Of a stretch of 64,000 nucleotides of DNA, positions 10,333 through 17,963 are shown piece by piece (position 1 is the stretch's first letter; the number at the start of each line of letters is the position of its first letter). A program made the position numbers and the translations under genes. Source of the stretch: Streptomyces sp. CB02366 (GTDB lineage: Bacteria; Actinomycetota; Actinomycetes; Streptomycetales; Streptomycetaceae). The notes under the pieces were generated by a model that ran no database searches, was not told the origin of the DNA, and was given only the letters and a program-made list of their open reading frames with translations. The stretch is taken from assembly GCF_001905905.1 (NCBI RefSeq), contig NZ_LIVT01000002.1, positions 62,001 through 126,000 of the forward strand. The letters are read 5' to 3'.

Positions 10333-11097
10333 TCAGGCGGAAGCGAGCGAAGCCGCCGTGTCGGCCGGGGTGCTCGCGGCCGGCGCCCGGTCGTAGCGGT
10401 GCAGGACGAGGCGGGCCATCGCCGGGTGGGCGCCGAGCGGGGCCGCGGCCCGGCTCGGCAGGGCGGCGGCGCAGGCGGTCGCGAAGCGGCCGGGGGCGGT
10501 GAAGTACGAGGCGACGAAGGCCCGGTGGCGTCCTCGGGCGGCGAGCGCGCGCAGGGCGGTGGGGACGGTGGGCGCGGCGGCGGAGGCGTAGGCGGGGACG
10601 ACGGGGACGCCGAGGCGTTCGGCGAGCAGGCGGGCGGTGCTCCGGGTGTCCTGGGCGGAGTCGGGGTCTCGGGATCCGGCGGCGGCGAGGACCACGGCGG
10701 CATGTCGGCCGCCCCGGTCGGCGGGGTTCCAGCCGGCGTCGAGGAGCCGCCCGTACAGCGCCTCCACGAGCAGGGGGTGCGGGCCGAGGGGGGCGGCGAT
10801 CCTGGTGCGTACGGCGGGGGCGGCGGCGGCCGTGGCGGGCAGGTCGTGCTTGACGTGGTGGCCGCGCCCCAGGAGCAGCGGCACGAGGACGGCGTCGGCC
10901 CCGCGCAGGCCGTCCAGGGTGTCCGGGAGCAGGGGCGCGTTCAGTTCGATGTGGCCGAGCCGGACGTCGAGCCCGGGACGCTGCTCGCGCACCAGGTCCA
11001 GGAGGTCCAGCACGGTGCGCAGGGCTGCCGGGTCGCGGCTGCCGTGTGCCACGGCGACCAGGGCGGGGGCGGGGTGTCGCGGGGCGTGCTCCGTCAT
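10333..11097 (-). CDS. Sirohydrochlorin chelatase (CbiX family)
   Basis: A 254-residue protein with two tandem chelatase half-domains. The first has [11 protein letters not shown] and [15 protein letters not shown], carrying the metal-binding histidines; the second has [13 protein letters not shown] and [11 protein letters not shown]. CbiX/SirB proteins insert Fe2+ or Co2+ into sirohydrochlorin, giving siroheme or cobalt-precorrin. A siroheme enzyme, nitrite reductase NirB, lies 7 kb away, which makes siroheme supply a reasonable role, though the metal cannot be read from sequence. Confidence 0.85.
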   Translation of the reverse strand: MTEHAPRHPAPALVAVAHGSRDPAALRTVLDLLDLVREQRPGLDVRLGHIELNAPLLPDTLDGLRGADAVLVPLLLGRGHHVKHDLPATAAAAPAVRTRIAAPLGPHPLLVEALYGRLLDAGWNPADRGGRHAAVVLAAAGSRDPDSAQDTRSTARLLAERLGVPVVPAYASAAAPTVPTALRALAARGRHRAFVASYFTAPGRFATACAAALPSRAAAPLGAHPAMARLVLHRYDRAPAASTPADTAASLASA

Positions 11098-11549
11098 GGA
11101 GCGATGGTGCCGGGCGGAGGTTGCCCGGCCGTTGCGCCGGGGTCACGGGGGTTTTCCACCGCCTCACAGCGGGGGCGGGAGCGGTGTGCGAAGGGTTTCT
11201 CCGCCCGGTTCGCGGACCTCTTGCGGCGGGGGCGGGAGCGGGGTGCGGGGGTCGTGCCGCCCGGTTCGCCGCCGGTGTCGGACGCCACAACCGGGGCGGG
11301 GGGCGAACCTTCACGGTGTTCCGGTCGTCAGGTGGTGTGGGGGGGCGCCGGGCGCGCACGGCGCGGCGCGGCGGACGGAATCTATGGGCGGGGGTCGCGG
11401 TGCGGGGAACGAGGGACGCGCGGGAAACGGGCGGGACGCGCGAGGAGGGACGGAAGCGGTCCGGGACGCTGCGGGGGCGGGCGGCGTCGCCGGAGCCGGG
11501 ACCGGGGGAACGGCTCGGTGCGCCGGGGCCGCGCGAGCGGGCGGCGGCT
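11098..11549. other. G-rich intergenic region with an imperfect 43-base direct repeat
   Basis: No gene is supported here. Two copies of a segment beginning GCGGGGGCGGGAGCGG and ending near CCGCCCGGTTCG lie at 11169-11212 and 11226-11268, with differences in the middle. The frame of the following gene stays open through much of the region without an adequate ribosome site, so its N-terminus could extend to GTG 11400. Confidence 0.4.
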
Positions 11550-12257
11550 GTGCGGGCGGCGGGCGTGCGGGGGTGGCGGCGGCTCACTGCCCTGCGGCCG
11601 CCGCGTACCCGGCGGGGGCGGCGGCGGCTGGTGCAGGGCGTGGCGGCCGTCTGCGTGCTGGCGCTCGTGCCCGCCACCTGGATGCGTCTGGAGGCCGGGG
11701 GCCGGGTGGGCACGGTGGCCGACGCCCCGGCCCGGGAGGTCGCCGTGGTCTTCGGCGCGGGGCTGTGGAAGGGCCGGCCGACCCCGTACCTCGCCCACCG
11801 GCTGGACGCGGCGGCCGAGCTCTACCGCGCCGGGAAGGTGCGGGTCGTGCTGGTCACCGGGGACAACAGCCGCGTCGAGTACGACGAGCCGGACGCGATG
11901 CGCGCGTACCTCACCGGGCACGGGGTGCCGGACGAGCGGATCGTGAGCGACTACGCCGGGTTCGACAGCTGGGACTCCTGCGTCCGGGCCAAGAAGGTCT
12001 TCGGGGTCGACCGGGCGGTGCTGGTGAGCCAGGGCTTCCACATCCACCGGGCGGTCGCGCTGTGCCGGACCGCCGGGATCGACGCCTACGGCGTGGGCGT
12101 CGACGAACCGCGGGACGCCACCTGGTACTACGGCGGCGCCCGGGAACTGGCGGCCTCGGGCAAGGCGGCCCTGGACGCCCTGCTCCGGCCCGACCCGCAC
12201 TTCCTGGGGCCGCGGGAGCCGGGGGTGGCGGAGGCCCTGGCGACCGGGGCGCGGTGA
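11550..12257 (+). CDS. ElyC/SanA/YdcF-like membrane-anchored DUF218 protein
   Basis: About 235 residues: a short basic tail rich in arginine, one membrane helix ([18 protein letters not shown]), then a DUF218 domain with [21 protein letters not shown] and [11 protein letters not shown]. SanA and ElyC of enterobacteria belong to this family and affect envelope barrier function and peptidoglycan or lipid-carrier metabolism; the biochemical activity is not settled. The start is doubtful: GTG 11550 gives a normal short N-terminus, and GTG 11400 and 11565 are alternatives. The domain faces outward if the basic tail is cytoplasmic. Confidence 0.75.
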   Translation: MRAAGVRGWRRLTALRPPRTRRGRRRLVQGVAAVCVLALVPATWMRLEAGGRVGTVADAPAREVAVVFGAGLWKGRPTPYLAHRLDAAAELYRAGKVRVVLVTGDNSRVEYDEPDAMRAYLTGHGVPDERIVSDYAGFDSWDSCVRAKKVFGVDRAVLVSQGFHIHRAVALCRTAGIDAYGVGVDEPRDATWYYGGARELAASGKAALDALLRPDPHFLGPREPGVAEALATGAR

Positions 12258-12278
12258 CGGGCCGTCCGGCGGGCGGGC

Positions 12279-12323
12279 GCCGGACCGGCCCGGCGCCCGC
12301 TCGCCGGACCGGCCCGGCGCCCG
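12279..12323. repeat. Tandem 21-base direct repeat
   Basis: Two exact copies of a 21-base G+C-only unit except for one A (12279-12299 and 12303-12323), 24 bases apart. Each copy is partly self-complementary (GGGCGCC ... GGCGCCC), so they may fold as terminators between the converging genes on either side. Confidence 0.5.
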
Positions 12324-12508
12324 GCGCCGCCCGCGTCCCGCTGCCCCGCCGTCCGTACGGGGCCCGGCGCCGCGCGGGCCCCGTACGGTCCCGCAGGAGC
12401 AGCGCGGGGCGGGGCGGGGTTCGGCCGGGAGCGAGGTCCCGGCCACGAGGAGGGACGGCTCGGCGCCGGCGGGGCGGTCGCCCGGCACGGACGTGGTCGC
12501 CGCCGCCG

Positions 12509-12850
12509 TCACAGGGCTGCCGGGGGCGCCGTCTCCGCCGTCACCCAGCCGAGGTAGCGGGCGCTGCCCCGGACCACCGGCAGGGCGATGACCTCCGGCG
12601 TGTCGTAGTCGTGCTCCCGGTGGATGTGCTCCTCCAGCTCGTCGTAGCGTTCCGCCGTCGTCTTGAGGAAGATCTGCCACTCCTCGTTCGTCTCGACGGC
12701 GTTCTGCCAGCGGTAGACGGAGGTGACGGGGGCGGAGATCTGCGCGCAGGCCGCCAGCCTGGCCTCCACCGCCGACCGCGCCAGGGCGTGGGCCTTGGCC
12801 TCGCTGTCGGTCGTGGTCAGTACGGTCAGCCAGGCCGGCGGCGCTGTCAT
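12509..12850 (-). CDS. cutA: Divalent-cation tolerance protein CutA
   Basis: A 113-residue protein, the usual size of CutA1 trimers. Family motifs are LTTTDSEAKAHALA near the N-terminus, ARLAACAQI, SVYRWQ, EEWQIFLKTT and TPEVIALPV. CutA binds divalent metals and was first linked to copper tolerance in E. coli, but its physiological role in actinobacteria is unclear. ATG 12850 is preceded by GAGGAG seven bases away. It lies downstream of the FMN reductase on the same strand, about 95 bases apart. Confidence 0.93.
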   Translation of the reverse strand: MTAPPAWLTVLTTTDSEAKAHALARSAVEARLAACAQISAPVTSVYRWQNAVETNEEWQIFLKTTAERYDELEEHIHREHDYDTPEVIALPVVRGSARYLGWVTAETAPPAAL

Positions 12851-12945
12851 CGTCCATCTCCTCGGAGTACGGCGGGCTCCCTGCCCGTGGGTCCTCGGTG
12901 CGATTGTCGGCCCACGGCGGGCCGGGCGCCGTACGAACGGGTGGT

Positions 12946-13572
12946 TCAGACGCCGTACGGGCGGAGGCTCCTGGCGTCGCGCAGCGCGGCGCCCCACCAC
13001 ACCAGCTGGTCCAGCAGCGTCTTGGCGGCCGCGTCGGCGGGCCCGGGGTCCAGATGGCGGCCCTGGTCGTCGAAGAGGACCCCGGCGTTGTGGAAGGACA
13101 CGGTGTCGCGGACGGTGACGGTGTGCAGCTCGGCGAAGACCTGCCGGAGGTGTTCGACGGCGCGCAGTCCGCCGGAGATGCCGCCGTAGGCGACGAAGGC
13201 GACGGGCTTGGCCCGCCATTCGGCGCTGTGCCAGTCGATGAGGTTCTTGAGCGGCGCGGGGAACGAGTGGTTGTACTCGGGCGTGAGGACGACGAAGGCG
13301 TCGGCGGCGGCGAGCCGGGCGGAGACCGCGCCGAGGCGGGCCGCCTCCTCGGGCCCGGGGCTGAAGGTGATGGCAGGGGGCAGGCCGGCCTCGGCGACGT
13401 CGATCAGGTCGGTCTCGATGCCGGGGTGGCCCGCCGCCCGGGCCAGGAACCAGGCGGCGACGACGGGGCCGAAGCGGCCGTCGCGGTTGCTGCCGAGGAT
13501 GACGGCGACCTTGAGCGGGGCGGCCGGCTCGGTGGACGCGGCGGGCTGCGTGGACGCGGCTGTGGTGGTCAT
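12946..13572 (-). CDS. NADPH-dependent FMN reductase family flavoprotein
   Basis: A 208-residue flavodoxin-like protein with the flavin-phosphate loop ILGSNRDGRFG near residue 29 and LTPEYNHSFP near residue 100, the typical signature of NADPH:FMN/quinone/azo reductases. The first 20 residues are a low-complexity Thr/Ala/Pro segment. It reduces flavin or quinone-like acceptors in the cytoplasm; the natural substrate is unknown. It is divergent from the aminotransferase gene, with only 78 bases between the two start codons. Confidence 0.85.
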   Translation of the reverse strand: MTTTAASTQPAASTEPAAPLKVAVILGSNRDGRFGPVVAAWFLARAAGHPGIETDLIDVAEAGLPPAITFSPGPEEAARLGAVSARLAAADAFVVLTPEYNHSFPAPLKNLIDWHSAEWRAKPVAFVAYGGISGGLRAVEHLRQVFAELHTVTVRDTVSFHNAGVLFDDQGRHLDPGPADAAAKTLLDQLVWWGAALRDARSLRPYGV

Positions 13573-13638
13573 GGGGACGACCTTTCCGCCTCAAGCGCGG
13601 TTGAGGTCAAGCCCGTCCTCCGGAGGGTTCGCCCGGCG

Positions 13639-13644
13639 TACGGT
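13639..13644 (+). promoter_or_regulatory. -10-like hexamer of a leaderless transcript
   Basis: TACGGT ends exactly six bases before ATG 13651, and no Shine-Dalgarno sequence is present, so transcription probably starts at or next to the start codon. Confidence 0.5.
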
Positions 13645-13650
13645 GGCCGC

Positions 13651-14481
13651 ATGACGACGCGCCCTCCCGAGGCCCCGGAAACGCCGCACGCACCCGTGCC
13701 CTACATCGAGTTCGACGGCCGGCCGGCTACCGAGGAGGACCTGCGGGTTCCCGCCCTGCACGGTTTCGGCCACTTCACCGCCCTCCAGGTGCGGTCCGGC
13801 GCGGCGCGCGGTCTGGCCGTGCACCTGGACCGGTTGGACACCGCGAACCGGGAGCTGTTCGAGCTGCCGCTGGACGGCGGCCGGGTGCGGGAACTGGTCC
13901 GGCACGCCCTGGCCGGGGCGGGGCGGACGGACGCCTCGGTGCGCGTCCACGCCTATCTGCCGCCGGGGGCGGCGGCGACGGCCCTGATGGTGACGGTCCG
14001 GGAGCCCGCCGCCCCGCCGGCCGGGGCGCGGAGCCTGATGTCGGTCCCGTACGCGCGCACCGTCCCGCACATCAAGCGGCCGGGCGAGTTCGGGCAGATG
14101 TACTACGCGACGCTGGCCGGGCGGGCGGGTTACGACGAGGCTCTGCTGACCCTGCCCGGCGGCGTGGTGACCGAAGGCACGACCACGAACATCGGTTTCT
14201 GGGACGGCACTTCGGTGGTGTGGCCGGACGCCCCCGCACTCACCGGCACCACGATGACGCTGCTGGAACGGGGGCTCGAACGGGCCGGGCGGCCCCCGGT
14301 GCGCCGTCCGGTGACGCTGGAGGGCCCGGACGGGGTGGGCCGTTTCCCCGCCGCCTTCGTCTGCAACTCGCAGGGGATCGCCCCCGTGCGGCGGATCGAC
14401 GACACCGTGTTCGCGGTCGACGAGGAGCTGACGCGGGAGCTGCGCGCCGTGTACGAGGCCGCCCCGGCCGACGCCGTGTGA
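13651..14481 (+). CDS. Class IV aminotransferase family protein
   Basis: A 276-residue pyridoxal-phosphate fold IV protein. Lys142 in VPHIKRPGEFGQMYY is the likely cofactor lysine, followed by GYDEALLT, GGVVTEGTTTNIG and the closing CNSQGIAPVRRID. The family includes branched-chain and D-amino-acid aminotransferases and aminodeoxychorismate lyase; motifs here do not separate these. ATG 13651 has no ribosome site but sits six bases after a TACGGT hexamer, which suggests leaderless translation. It is divergent from the FMN reductase. Confidence 0.85.
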   Translation: MTTRPPEAPETPHAPVPYIEFDGRPATEEDLRVPALHGFGHFTALQVRSGAARGLAVHLDRLDTANRELFELPLDGGRVRELVRHALAGAGRTDASVRVHAYLPPGAAATALMVTVREPAAPPAGARSLMSVPYARTVPHIKRPGEFGQMYYATLAGRAGYDEALLTLPGGVVTEGTTTNIGFWDGTSVVWPDAPALTGTTMTLLERGLERAGRPPVRRPVTLEGPDGVGRFPAAFVCNSQGIAPVRRIDDTVFAVDEELTRELRAVYEAAPADAV

Positions 14482-14596
14482 CGCCCCGCCGGGAAGGGCC
14501 CGTACGCGAGGAGCCGCACGGAAGGGGCCGTACGGAAGGCTCTTGTACGGAAGGGGCGGAGGCCGCCGGTCCGCGCCGTGCCGGACCATGGGGTCC

Positions 14597-15058
14597 ATGC
14601 AGATCCATATCGAGGCATCGGACCTCCCCGGCCGCGACTGCGGTCCGGACGGCGACTTCCCGGGGTACGAGAACGTCCACGTCGGCGTCCAGCGCAAGGA
14701 CCGGCCAGGCGAACTGCTCGACCCGCACCCCGGGGACGCCCCCCGCGCCTCGTGGGTCCTCGACTGCACGGCCGTCCCCGCCGCGGACGGGGTCGAGGTG
14801 TCGGGGCCCTACGTCCAGAACCGGCTGGGCGGCCGGTTCGTCTACCTGTCCTGGGGCACGGTGGACGGGGGCGGGGTCTTCACCATGTTCCGGCGCGCCA
14901 AACTGATGTTCGCCGACATCGAGCCGGGCGTCCTGGCTTCCGCCGCGCGCACCGGCCGTCTCACCGGACGGCTCGGGCTCAGCGATGACCGGGGGCGGCC
15001 GCTGTGCGGCCGGGTACGTCCGCCGCGGATCGTCTGGAGCGCCGCGGACGGGAGCTGA
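14597..15058 (+). CDS. DUF5990 family protein
   Basis: A 153-residue protein of unknown function. It opens MQIHIEASDLPGRDCGP and contains NVHVGVQRKDRPGELLD and VFTMFRRAKLMF, as in the small actinobacterial DUF5990 family. No membrane segment or catalytic motif is visible. The start could also be ATG 14588; 14597 fits the family better. The 3' end is closed by a small hairpin. Confidence 0.75.
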   Translation: MQIHIEASDLPGRDCGPDGDFPGYENVHVGVQRKDRPGELLDPHPGDAPRASWVLDCTAVPAADGVEVSGPYVQNRLGGRFVYLSWGTVDGGGVFTMFRRAKLMFADIEPGVLASAARTGRLTGRLGLSDDRGRPLCGRVRPPRIVWSAADGS

Positions 15059-15059
15059 G

Positions 15060-15078
15060 CCCCGCCCTCGGGGCGGGG
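15060..15078. terminator. Short G+C hairpin after the DUF5990 gene
   Basis: Eight-base arms CCCCGCCC and GGGCGGGG around a three-base loop begin two bases after the stop codon. It could also end a minus-strand RNA coming from 15.2 kb. Confidence 0.5.
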
Positions 15079-15129
15079 GTCGGCCATCACGTGCGGGGAG
15101 TGCCCCACGGGCCGGATCGGCCGCCCCCG

Positions 15130-15203
15130 CCCGGCCCGGGGGGGGATGGGCCGGGGATCCGGCCCCGGCCCCGCCGGTCCTGGGGGGGGGTGGACCGGCG
15201 GGG
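15130..15203 (-). ncRNA. Candidate 6C-like RNA: two hairpins with all-C loops
   Basis: Read on the minus strand there are two perfect hairpins. The first (15203 to 15169) has 12-bp arms and a loop of nine C flanked by A. The second (15155 to 15130) has 8-bp arms and a loop AT followed by eight C. Two neighbouring stem-loops each with six or more C in the loop is the defining feature of actinobacterial 6C RNA. I see this architecture directly; membership of the Rfam family is inferred and I could not test it. The 454-base gap 15059-15512 has no protein gene. A TAAGAC hexamer at 15249-15244 could be its -10 element. Confidence 0.5.
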
Positions 15204-15270
15204 GCGGGCGCCGTGGGGGCGGGGGATCCGTCCCGTGGGGGGTGTCTTACGTGTGCCCGGCGCCTCCGAG

Positions 15271-15294
15271 GTCACACATGTGACCTGCGTCACA
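15271..15294. promoter_or_regulatory. Overlapping palindromes including a Crp-like site
   Basis: TGTGAC-CTGC-GTCACA (15279-15294) matches the actinobacterial Crp pattern GTG-N6-GNCAC. The same TGTGAC also pairs with GTCACA at 15271-15276 across two bases, giving a second perfect palindrome. The pair lies about 220 bases before the secreted-protein gene and just upstream of the minus-strand RNA candidate. Confidence 0.45.
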
Positions 15295-15512
15295 CTCTGC
15301 GTACCGCCTCACCCGATCGGCACCCGGCCCGCCGGTACGGACCGAACGGCCCAGCCGCACCGCCCCGACCTGCGGTGATCCCCCGCGGCAAGGGTGCCGC
15401 GCCGGTCCGTGCGGGTGAAAGCTGATCCGGTGTCAGGAGGCGTGGGCGGCCGCGCCCCCGTTGGGTCGGGTTCAGGACACACCCGCTCGCGCCGTCTGCC
15501 CGGAGGATCCCC

Positions 15513-16058
15513 ATGCGCAGTCCTGCCCGCCTCGTGACCGGCACCGTCGGTGCCGCGTTCACCGTCATCGCGTTGGGTCTCACCGCCGCCGCTCCGTCCG
15601 CGTACGCGGGTGACTTCGGCCGCCTGGAGATCACCCCCTCCACCGCGGCCCCCGGCGCCACCGTCACCGTGAACACCACCGCCTGCGACCCCAAGGGCTC
15701 CGGCATCGGCGACGCCAACGAACTGGACGCCGGAGATTTCGAGATGCGCCCCGGCACCCACAAGGAAGTCCTGGTCGGCCAGTTCACCGTGCCGCACGAC
15801 ACCCGCCCCGGCGTCTACGAGATCGTCGTCTCCTGCGACAACGGCAAGGACGCGGTCGGCGACCTCAAGGTGATCGGCGGGGGCAAACCCGACAAGCCGA
15901 TCCACGACCGCCCCTCCGGTCATGTGCGGACCGGGGTCGGCGGCAGCGTCGAACCGAACTCCACGCAGGTCGCGCTCGGCGTCGGCGTGATCGGCCTGGC
16001 CGCCGTCGGCGGCCTGTGGCTGCTGCGCCGCCGCTCCGAGGGCGCCGAAGGCAGCTGA
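15513..16058 (+). CDS. Secreted, membrane-anchored protein encoded beside a class F sortase
   Basis: A 181-residue protein with a Sec signal peptide (hydrophobic core near residues 12-28, cleavage after AYA near 31), a beta-rich domain with two cysteines that could form a disulfide, a C-terminal hydrophobic helix (ALGVGVIGLAAVGGLWLL) and an RRR stop-transfer tail. This is the layout of a cell-wall sorting signal, but no LPxTG or LAxTG is present; the nearest candidate is HVRTG. Downstream by 170 bases is a sortase gene, so the two probably act together at the cell surface. ATG is preceded by GGAGG. Function unknown. Confidence 0.8.
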   Translation: MRSPARLVTGTVGAAFTVIALGLTAAAPSAYAGDFGRLEITPSTAAPGATVTVNTTACDPKGSGIGDANELDAGDFEMRPGTHKEVLVGQFTVPHDTRPGVYEIVVSCDNGKDAVGDLKVIGGGKPDKPIHDRPSGHVRTGVGGSVEPNSTQVALGVGVIGLAAVGGLWLLRRRSEGAEGS

Positions 16059-16230
16059 AGCGCGGCGCCGGGCAGCCTGGCCCGGCGGGCCCGCAGGGGC
16101 CCGGCCCGGGGCGCCGGAAGCGGCTGGACCGACGGCGCGGAAGCCGGACCGCCGCTGCCTCCCCCGACCGGGCGGGGCGCGTCCCCGAGCGCGCCCCGCC
16201 CGCCCCGCACCACCGACCGAGGACGACGCC

Positions 16231-16863
16231 GTGTCCCCAAGCGCGCAGAAGGCCAAGGGCTGGCTGGTGGGCATCGCCGTGCTGTGCGGCATCTGGCTCA
16301 TCCAGAACGGCCCCGGCGGCCAGCTGATCCCGCCGCAGCCCTCCAGCGCCCAGGCGTTCGCCGCCGGGCCGCAGCTCCGGCCCGGCTCGCCGGTCGCCGA
16401 ACCGATGGACCGCTCCGAACCGGTCCGCGTCCGCATCCCGGCCATCGCGGTGGACGCGCCGATGACCCGGCTGGGACTGGCCGCCGACGGCAGCCTCGAC
16501 GTACCGCCGGACGAGGACCGCAACCTCGCCGGCTGGTACGGGGGCGGCGTCCCGCCCGGCGCGCGGGGCACCGCGATCGTCGCGGGGCACGTGGACAACG
16601 CGGACGGCCCGGCCGTCTTCTACGCCCTGGGGTCCCTGGCCAAGGGGAACACCGTCGAGGTGGACCGCGAGGACGGGCGCACGGCCGTGTTCTCGATCGA
16701 CGCGATCGAGGTCTACGACAACGACGCCTTCCCCGACCAGCGCGTCTACGGCGACGTGCCGCACGCCGCGCTGCGGCTGATCACCTGCGGTGGCGGGTTC
16801 TCCGAGGAGACCGGCTACCAGGGCAACGTGGTGGCGTACGCGCACCTCACCGGCGTGCGCTGA
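16231..16863 (+). CDS. Class F sortase
   Basis: A 210-residue membrane-anchored transpeptidase-fold protein: N-terminal helix (WLVGIAVLCGIWLIQ), a proline-rich linker, then the sortase domain with His120 in VAGHVDN and Cys186 in LITCGGG. Class F sortases are widespread in actinobacteria and attach or process surface proteins; substrates are poorly known. The third catalytic residue is unclear, because the only arginine after Cys186 is the very last residue, 210. GTG 16231 is preceded by GAGGA seven bases away. It follows the putative substrate gene and precedes, convergently, a TSUP permease. Confidence 0.88.
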   Translation: MSPSAQKAKGWLVGIAVLCGIWLIQNGPGGQLIPPQPSSAQAFAAGPQLRPGSPVAEPMDRSEPVRVRIPAIAVDAPMTRLGLAADGSLDVPPDEDRNLAGWYGGGVPPGARGTAIVAGHVDNADGPAVFYALGSLAKGNTVEVDREDGRTAVFSIDAIEVYDNDAFPDQRVYGDVPHAALRLITCGGGFSEETGYQGNVVAYAHLTGVR

Positions 16864-16909
16864 AAAGGACCGGTCCCTCGGCGGCGGGCGCCGGGCGGGC
16901 GGGCGTCCC

Positions 16910-17701
16910 TCACGCGTTCCACTGGTCGAAGCCCAACTTGGCCACCAGCGAGAACACCACCGTCAGCAGCACCGCCCGGACGAAGCCGCTCCCCCGGCTC
17001 AGCGCCATCCGGGCCCCGATCATCCCGCCCGCCAGGTTGAAGACGGCCATCACGGCCGCGAGCTGCCACAGGACGGTGCCCTGGTACGCGAACATCGCCA
17101 GCGCCCCCGCGTTGGTGCACACGTTGACGATCTTCGCCGTGGCCGACGCGGTCACCAGGTCCAGATGCAGCACGGCGGTCAGGGCCAGCACGAGGAAGGT
17201 GCCGGTGCCCGGGCCGAACAGCCCGTCGTAGAAGCCGATGCCGCCGCCGACCAGCACGATCGCCGTGACGATCCGGGCCCGGGTGACGGGCCGGTCCGTG
17301 CCGTCGCCCGCCGCGGCCGTGCCGAAGGCCGGGCGCAGCATGACGAAGGCCGCGACCCCGAGCAGCACCACCATGATCACCGGGCGGAGCACATCGCTGC
17401 TGATCCCGGCGGCGAAGAACGCCCCGGTCATCGATCCCGCGAGCGCCGTCAGCCCGACCCGTACCGCGAGTCCCACCCGTACCGGGGCCTTGCGCAGATA
17501 GGTCACCGCCGCACCCGAGGTGCCCACGATGGCGACGGCCTTGTTGGTGCCGAGGACATGGGCCGCGGGGACGTGCGGGAGGCCGAGCAGCAGGGCGGGC
17601 AGGAGCAGCAGTCCGCCGCCGCCCACCACCGCGTCGATCCAGCCGGCGGCGGCCGCGGCGAGGCAGAGGAGGATCAGCGTGGTCAGGGATATGTCGGGCA
17701 C
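16910..17701 (-). CDS. TSUP/TauE-SafE family membrane permease
   Basis: A 263-residue protein with about eight hydrophobic helices and the family pattern AAAAGWIDAVVGGGG near the N-terminus and VGGGIGFYDGLFGPGTG in the second half. The TSUP family exports or imports small organic and sulfur anions such as sulfite, sulfoacetate or taurine. The divergent gene is nirB, so it might share nitrogen control, but the sequence does not show the substrate. The start is GTG at 17701 with a modest AAGG upstream. Confidence 0.85.
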   Translation of the reverse strand: MPDISLTTLILLCLAAAAAGWIDAVVGGGGLLLLPALLLGLPHVPAAHVLGTNKAVAIVGTSGAAVTYLRKAPVRVGLAVRVGLTALAGSMTGAFFAAGISSDVLRPVIMVVLLGVAAFVMLRPAFGTAAAGDGTDRPVTRARIVTAIVLVGGGIGFYDGLFGPGTGTFLVLALTAVLHLDLVTASATAKIVNVCTNAGALAMFAYQGTVLWQLAAVMAVFNLAGGMIGARMALSRGSGFVRAVLLTVVFSLVAKLGFDQWNA

Positions 17702-17875
17702 GCCCCGACCTTAAAGGCTGTCCCGGACGTGGGACCCGCCCGCCTGCCGCCGCCCCGTGTCCCGGACCGGCCGCGCCCCGCCCAGGCCCCGCGCCCCGCC
17801 CAGGCCCCACGCCACGCCCCGCCCCGGCCCCGGGCGCCTCCCTCACAGGCCCCCGCCCTCTCCGCTGAGCGCAAG

Positions 17876-17913
17876 GTTCCGCCCGGGAAACAGCCGGGAT
17901 GCGGCCGGGTAAC
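17876..17913 (+). promoter_or_regulatory. GlnR-like box upstream of nirB
   Basis: Four pentamers spaced by exactly six bases: GTTCC, GAAAC, GATGC, GTAAC. The GlnR consensus of Streptomyces is GTnAC-n6-GAAAC repeated with the same spacing. The block ends 50 bases before the nirB start. nirB is a known GlnR target in Streptomyces, which supports the call. Confidence 0.7.
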
Positions 17914-17963
17914 ACCCGCCGCCCACCCTCGGGGCATGAGGACAACCGACGGAGGCCACTGAG

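Noticed and set aside
5439..10703. 1754-codon minus-strand frame spanning dnaG, the reductase and dgt
   Set aside because: It is out of frame with three clearly recognised genes and is Arg/Pro/Gly-rich, a high-G+C artefact.
15182..15190. Nine-G run as a sequencing error
   Set aside because: The run lies in the loop of a perfect 12-bp stem and a second hairpin has the same design, so it is more likely real; it still deserves checking.
15300..15512. Possible riboswitch upstream of the secreted-protein gene
   Set aside because: I looked for ydaO (c-di-AMP), cobalamin, SAM and TPP consensus boxes and found none; only unspecific hairpins remain.
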